From: Proteles cristata cristata
Taxonomy: Eukaryota > Chordata > Mammalia > Carnivora > Hyaenidae
Length of the DNA: 64,000 nt
Assembly: GCA_017311185.1 (NCBI GenBank)
Contig: JAESUZ010001522.1
Span: forward strand, 372,001 to 436,000
Direction: 5' to 3'
A program made the position numbers and the translations under genes. This document shows, in pieces, positions 60,419-64,000 of this stretch. Under the pieces are notes generated by a model. The model made no database searches and was not told where the DNA came from. It saw nothing but the letters and a program-made list of their open reading frames with translations. Positions within the stretch are counted from its first letter, which is position 1. Every line of letters starts with the position of its first letter.

Positions 60419-61381
60419 TACATTAGTTATCTATCACAGCCTAACAAATTATCCTAAAACCTAGTGGTTTAAAACAACAAACATTTATTAGCTCACAGTC
60501 TTGAGGGGTCAGGCATTTGAGATCAGATTAGCTGAGTGGTTTTTGACTCAGTGTCTCTTAGGAGGTTATAGTCAGACTGTCAGCAAGGTATGGCATGGGT
60601 GGGTGGTGGTGGTGTAGATTCACAACCCTCTCAGGAGCTTTCCTGGTATAATCTGAATCTGAAACTGCCCCCCCATGTGAATGAGGGCAGAAAAAGACTG
60701 AAAAACGAGGCCGGCAAATCCATATTGATACATGACAATTTTAATATTAGCAAAGGGAACTTAGATACAAGACTTGCATTGGGCATCAGCAAGACAAATG
60801 GATCCCTCCAAATCTTAAAAGTTGATAAAGAGGCCTCAGTAGGGCTCAGTCACATGTGCCATGCAGGTGTTTTCAAGATCAAACCACCACCTCAAGGCGA
60901 TATCGTGGGAGCAGTCTCTGGATCAGGAAAGGCAAGTGGAACCCACGTTTCAAGCACAGGGAAGCAGGTGAGAAGCCTGGATCCAGCTCACTGCCGATCA
61001 GTTGGTCAGGTCTTTTATCGTCATGTTCCCCAATGAGGAGGTGGAGGGCTAGAGAATCTGCTTCCAAAGAGGCTCACTCATATGGCTGTTGGTAGGAGGC
61101 CTCAGTTCCTTGTCATATAAACTGCTGCATAAAGTTGCTGAAGTGTCCCCATGATATGGCTGCTAAATAGACTCAGAGTGAGCAGTCCAGGAAGGGAGAG
61201 AAAGATTGAGAGAGGCAGACAGACAGAAGCAGGAGCCACATGTCTTTTATGAGCTAGTCTCAGAAGTAACGCACCATCACTCATGCCTCCTAGTTCCATC
61301 CAGACACAATGTGGAGAAGAACAGAGTGTGAATACCAGGAGACAGGATCAACGGGGAACAGCGTGGAGGCTGGCTACCACA
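60419..61381 (-). mobile_element. MLT1 LTR (ERVL-MaLR), interrupted
   Basis: Antisense MLT1: CCTAACAAATTATCCTAAAA, GTGGTTTAAAACAACAAACA, AGCTGAGTGGTTTTTGACTC on the left; GAATCTGCTTCCAAAGAGGC, GGAGGCCTCAGTTCCTTGTC, GTGGAGGCTGGCTACCACA on the right. A 5-bp target duplication AATAC (60414-60418 and 61382-61386) fits ERVL integration. LTR-like text is absent between about 60,600 and 61,030, where another sequence is inserted. Confidence 0.87.
60600..61032. mobile_element. Unidentified insertion within the MLT1 LTR
   Basis: About 430-450 bp that MLT1 does not account for. It is fully open in one + strand frame (part of a 148-codon frame from 60590 to 61036) with central text such as GAGGCCGGCAAATCCATATT and CAAGGCGATATCGTGGGAGC. 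Richer in G+C and CpG than its surroundings. Could be a carnivore LTR or a retrocopy fragment; there is no poly(A) tail and no clean target duplication. The frame is most likely incidental. Confidence 0.5.
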
Positions 61382-61386
61382 AATAC

Positions 61387-61830
61387 CAAAACAAAATACC
61401 ATACTAAGTACTGAAAATGGAGGAGATTTTGGTTCTAAGTCTACACATTAAAAGGAAAGGAAGGATTTTACAGAGCTAGATATTTAATGTGTCTTTTACT
61501 GTGCATTTTACTATTTGCTGAGAAGAATGCAAAATAGTACCAAATCAAGCTAATCTATAGTTAAAGAATCTTAAATGAAATATTACTGAAATGGGCTACA
61601 TTTTCAGAAATACTCTTTATTTGACCAGTTTAGGTATAGATCTAAAAATTAAGTCCTTTATGCTGAGAACTATAAAATACTTCTGAATCACTACAGAAAT
61701 CTTTCTAAAGTGAGAAGCCTTAAAGTTTCTTTCTTTCCATTATATTACATTACTATTTGCTTATAGAATCTAGGTTGTTATAGCACATCTATTACCCTAA
61801 AGATCTTGTATCTTTTTATTTCCAAAAGTT
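61387..61830. other. Unique AT-rich DNA
   Basis: Nothing recognised. Confidence 0.4.
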
Positions 61831-62026
61831 TTTTTTTTAAGTTTATTAATTTATTTTGGGAGAGAGAGCAGCATGAATGGGGGAGAGGTAGAGAGAATCC
61901 CAAGCAGGCTCCATGCTGTCAGCACATGGAGCCCAATGAGGGGCTCAATGTCATGAATCATGAGATCATGACCCGAGCCAAAATCAAGAGTCAGATATTT
62001 AACCGACTGAGCCACCCAGGCACCCC
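61831..62026 (-). repeat. CAN SINE
   Basis: Ends GCCACCCAGGCACCCC. Diverged target duplication TTTCCAAAAGTTT versus TTGCCATAAGTTT at the borders. Confidence 0.92.
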
Positions 62027-62238
62027 TATTGCCATAAGTTTTAATAATGATTTATAGGCTTAAATACAATGTCATTTAAGTTCCATATGAATAGCAAATA
62101 TAGGATGCCCCTATTCACTTTCAAGTCAGTGGACCCCCATGATTCTGCATAGTCGACTTGATATTCCTAGGAATAATTACTGTGTAAGTAGTCTGGTATT
62201 ACCTCCTTGTCTTTAACTTAAGAGTTAGAAAATAGAAA

Positions 62239-62438
62239 GGTGCCTGGGAGGCTTAGTTAGCTGAGTGACCAACTGTTGGTTTCAGCTCAGGTCATGATCC
62301 TAGGGTTGTGGGATTGAACCCTGTGTTTGGCTTTGTGCTGAGCATGGAGCCTACTTAAGATTCTTTCTCTCCCTCTCCCCACCTCTCCTGCTTGCACTCA
62401 ATTTCTCTCTCTCTCTCTCTGTCAAAATAAAAAAACTA
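62239..62438 (+). repeat. CAN SINE, older short form
   Basis: AGGTGCCTGGGAGGCTTAGT head, GCTGAGCATGGAGCCTACTT core and CT tract. Short target duplication ATAGAAA at 62232 and 62439. Confidence 0.91.
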
Positions 62439-62469
62439 TAGAAATGATTAGACTAAGGTTGTATTAGTG

Positions 62470-62600
62470 CATTAATTTCAGCATTCAGTGTATATTTTGA
62501 AGTGCATACTGTGTTCTGGGCACAGTGCAAGGCATTGGATATGTAACTATGGCCTCTGCCCTGAAGGACCATTAAATTCTAGTAGGACAGTGGTCTCCAG
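62470..62600 (-). repeat. L2 3'-end fragment
   Basis: GTGCATACTGTGTTCTGGGC, ACAGTGCAAGGCATTGGATA, GCCTCTGCCCTGAAGGACCA: antisense L2 order. Confidence 0.65.
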
Positions 62601-63279
62601 CTGTTTTTATATGTCCCTCTCTACATAAAGGGGAGTGAGGGAAGAGCATCAATGCCTATATACATAATTATTTTCAAATTATCTACATGTTCTCTATCAT
62701 CAGTAATATTTCAATGAAAAATATGTACTTATGTAAAAAATTTACACTTTTGATCAGATGTGACTTGATTATTTTTTTTGCTCCTGACACACATATTGTA
62801 TTATATGAAGAAGGGCCAGATGCCATTTTCTTGTTATTTCTTTACTTTTCACAATTAATGTTATCTTTAATCTATAGTTCGTGTTGAAAATCCTTTTAAG
62901 TAATCTCTCTTTTGTGAGGGCTACTTAGTTAAAACTGGATAACAAAATCTATTAATTCACTTAATCAGGCCAGATAAACTGTACCTCTTAAGTCACTGAG
63001 AGCACATGAAGAAAGACAAAATGTTGACTGCTACGGTCAGGAGAATCCTACTGACCCTCAGGACACCTCACATTCTTTCCCTGAAATGTGATCATAAGAC
63101 AGAGACAAAGGACACTAGCATTAATTCATAACTAAAATAAAGACTAGTTTCTTATATTTTTGAAAAAGCAAAACAATATAGCATGCTTAATGTTTTCTTC
63201 TCTACTTTATTTAACCTATTTCATGGCTAAAGAGTTTCTCAAAACTGATTTTGTTTGGAGAATGAGTAAAGAAATATGG
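62601..63279. other. Unique AT-rich DNA
   Basis: Nothing recognised. Confidence 0.4.
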
Positions 63280-63482
63280 GCCAGGGGCTAAATCTGACTC
63301 TTTTCCTGTTTTTATAAATAAAGTTTTATTATAATTCAGCCGTAGACACTTGTTTACATTTTTTCTATGGCTACTTTCATACTACAATGGCAGAGCTTAC
63401 CCAGTTGTAAAAGAGACTCTATAGCCTGCAAACCTGAAAATATTTACTACATAGCTCTTTAAAAAAAGTTTACCAGCTCTGT
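63280..63482 (-). mobile_element. hAT (MER1/Charlie-group) non-autonomous element
   Basis: Same family as 45514-45722 in the opposite orientation: AATAAAGTTTTATTATAATT, TCTATGGCTACTTTCATACT, CAATGGCAGAGCTTAC, AAAAAAGTTTACCAGCTCTG. Confidence 0.82.
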
Positions 63483-63541
63483 TTCAAGTACTTTAAGTGA
63501 ATGTCCAGAGTAAATGAGTGTCAGATAAATTTGAAGACAGA

Positions 63542-63735
63542 GGGTTCTAGTGATTAAAGATACAGACTTTGGTGTAAACCATCTCTGCCCTCTCTGGTCT
63601 TAAGACATTGAACCAATTGCTTAATTTCTTGGAGTCACAGTTCTATAATCTATCATAGGATTTTTTTGAGGATGAAATGTTAAATGTACAAAGTGCCTAA
63701 TACAATCCAGTATATAGGTTTTGAATGATGGTAAA
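63542..63735 (+). repeat. MIR SINE
   Basis: GGTTCTAGTGATTAAAGATA, CAGACTTTGGTGTAAACCAT, TTGAACCAATTGCTTAATTT, TTGAGGATGAAATGTTAAAT follow MIR order through to the 3' end. Confidence 0.8.
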
Positions 63736-64000
63736 ACTTTAGGACACATTATTAAACAGATGATTTATAAGTCATAGAAATAAATGAAATGAGAAATGCA
63801 ATGCAAATACCTTTGAGCATAAGCATTTAACTGGCTTCTTCATTATGTTATGTCATTATAGAATCTGTGTTGGATAATTAATTTTAATCAAGGCCTCAAG
63901 TAGAATTCTAAGGGATTGCCTCTAGGGTTTTTTGATATTTTGCCAGGCTTGGAATGGTGACAGATGACATACTTATCATATTTAAGTGACTGAAAGATAG
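63736..64000. other. Unique AT-rich DNA to window end
   Basis: Nothing recognised. Confidence 0.4.

Noticed and set aside
60590..61036. 148-codon + strand frame as a gene
   Set aside because: Lies inside an insertion within an LTR, has no splice signals, and the composition changes only with the insertion. Kept as a finding about the insertion, not as a gene.
1..64000. CRISPR arrays, operons, bacterial promoters, terminators or riboswitches
   Set aside because: The sequence is mammalian nuclear DNA; the regular repeats seen are interspersed retroposons and microsatellites.

Overview
This window is vertebrate nuclear DNA, and specifically looks like a cat-family (Felidae) genome. The diagnostic signal is about 29 copies of the tRNA-Lys-derived CAN SINE in its felid form (head GGGGCGCCTGGGTGGC, pyrimidine-rich CT tract, A-rich AATAAATAAA tail). 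A short carnivore-type LINE-1 3' end with a perfect 15-bp target-site duplication is also present. There is no bacterial gene organisation. No reading frame longer than about 160 codons exists, and nearly every open frame of 60-160 codons lies inside a SINE, an antisense LINE or a strand-asymmetric simple repeat. The DNA is AT-rich and I see no CpG island, tRNA gene or rRNA gene.

Gene content is very low. The one convincing coding segment is a 167-nt internal exon on the + strand (5495-5661), with splice-like borders and a compositionally protein-like translation (a [11 protein letters not shown] stretch, then a Ser/Pro-rich motif, then an acidic stretch). I do not recognise the gene. A second, weaker exon candidate (10294-10418) follows a strong polypyrimidine-CAG acceptor, continues the reading frame of the first exon and ends in a stop codon. 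If it is real, the gene ends there in at least one isoform; otherwise the remaining ~58 kb is probably one long intron. A small coding-like island near 35.3 kb is the only other candidate.

Layout: 1-18 kb is unique AT-rich DNA with scattered SINEs, an L2 remnant, the exon(s), a diverged direct duplication (9.03-9.29 and 10.64-10.91 kb) and old MIRs. 18.2-23.9 kb is an old, nearly full-length + strand LINE-1, carrying four SINEs and cut near its 3' end by an MLT1 LTR. 24.45-30.1 kb holds minus-strand LINE-1 sequence from two different subfamilies, so the two L1 blocks lie tail to tail. 31-33.5 kb is a mosaic of MIR, young SINE, young L1, old L1, a MER20-like hAT element and a small oppositely oriented L1 3' end. 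34-62 kb is mostly unique sequence with SINEs, L2 and MIR relics, MER5- and Charlie-like hAT elements and one antisense L1 ORF2 fragment. 60.4-61.4 kb is an MLT1 LTR with a 5-bp target duplication, itself split by an unidentified ~0.45-kb insertion.

The elements do not work together as a pathway; the window is best read as a layered record of transposition in an intron or intergenic region. The most interesting items are the unassigned exon, its possible terminal partner, the diverged local duplication, the insertion inside the MLT1, and several SINEs with unusual structures (dimers, an internal tandem duplication, a tail at both ends). All family names are from memory of consensus sequences; no search was run.
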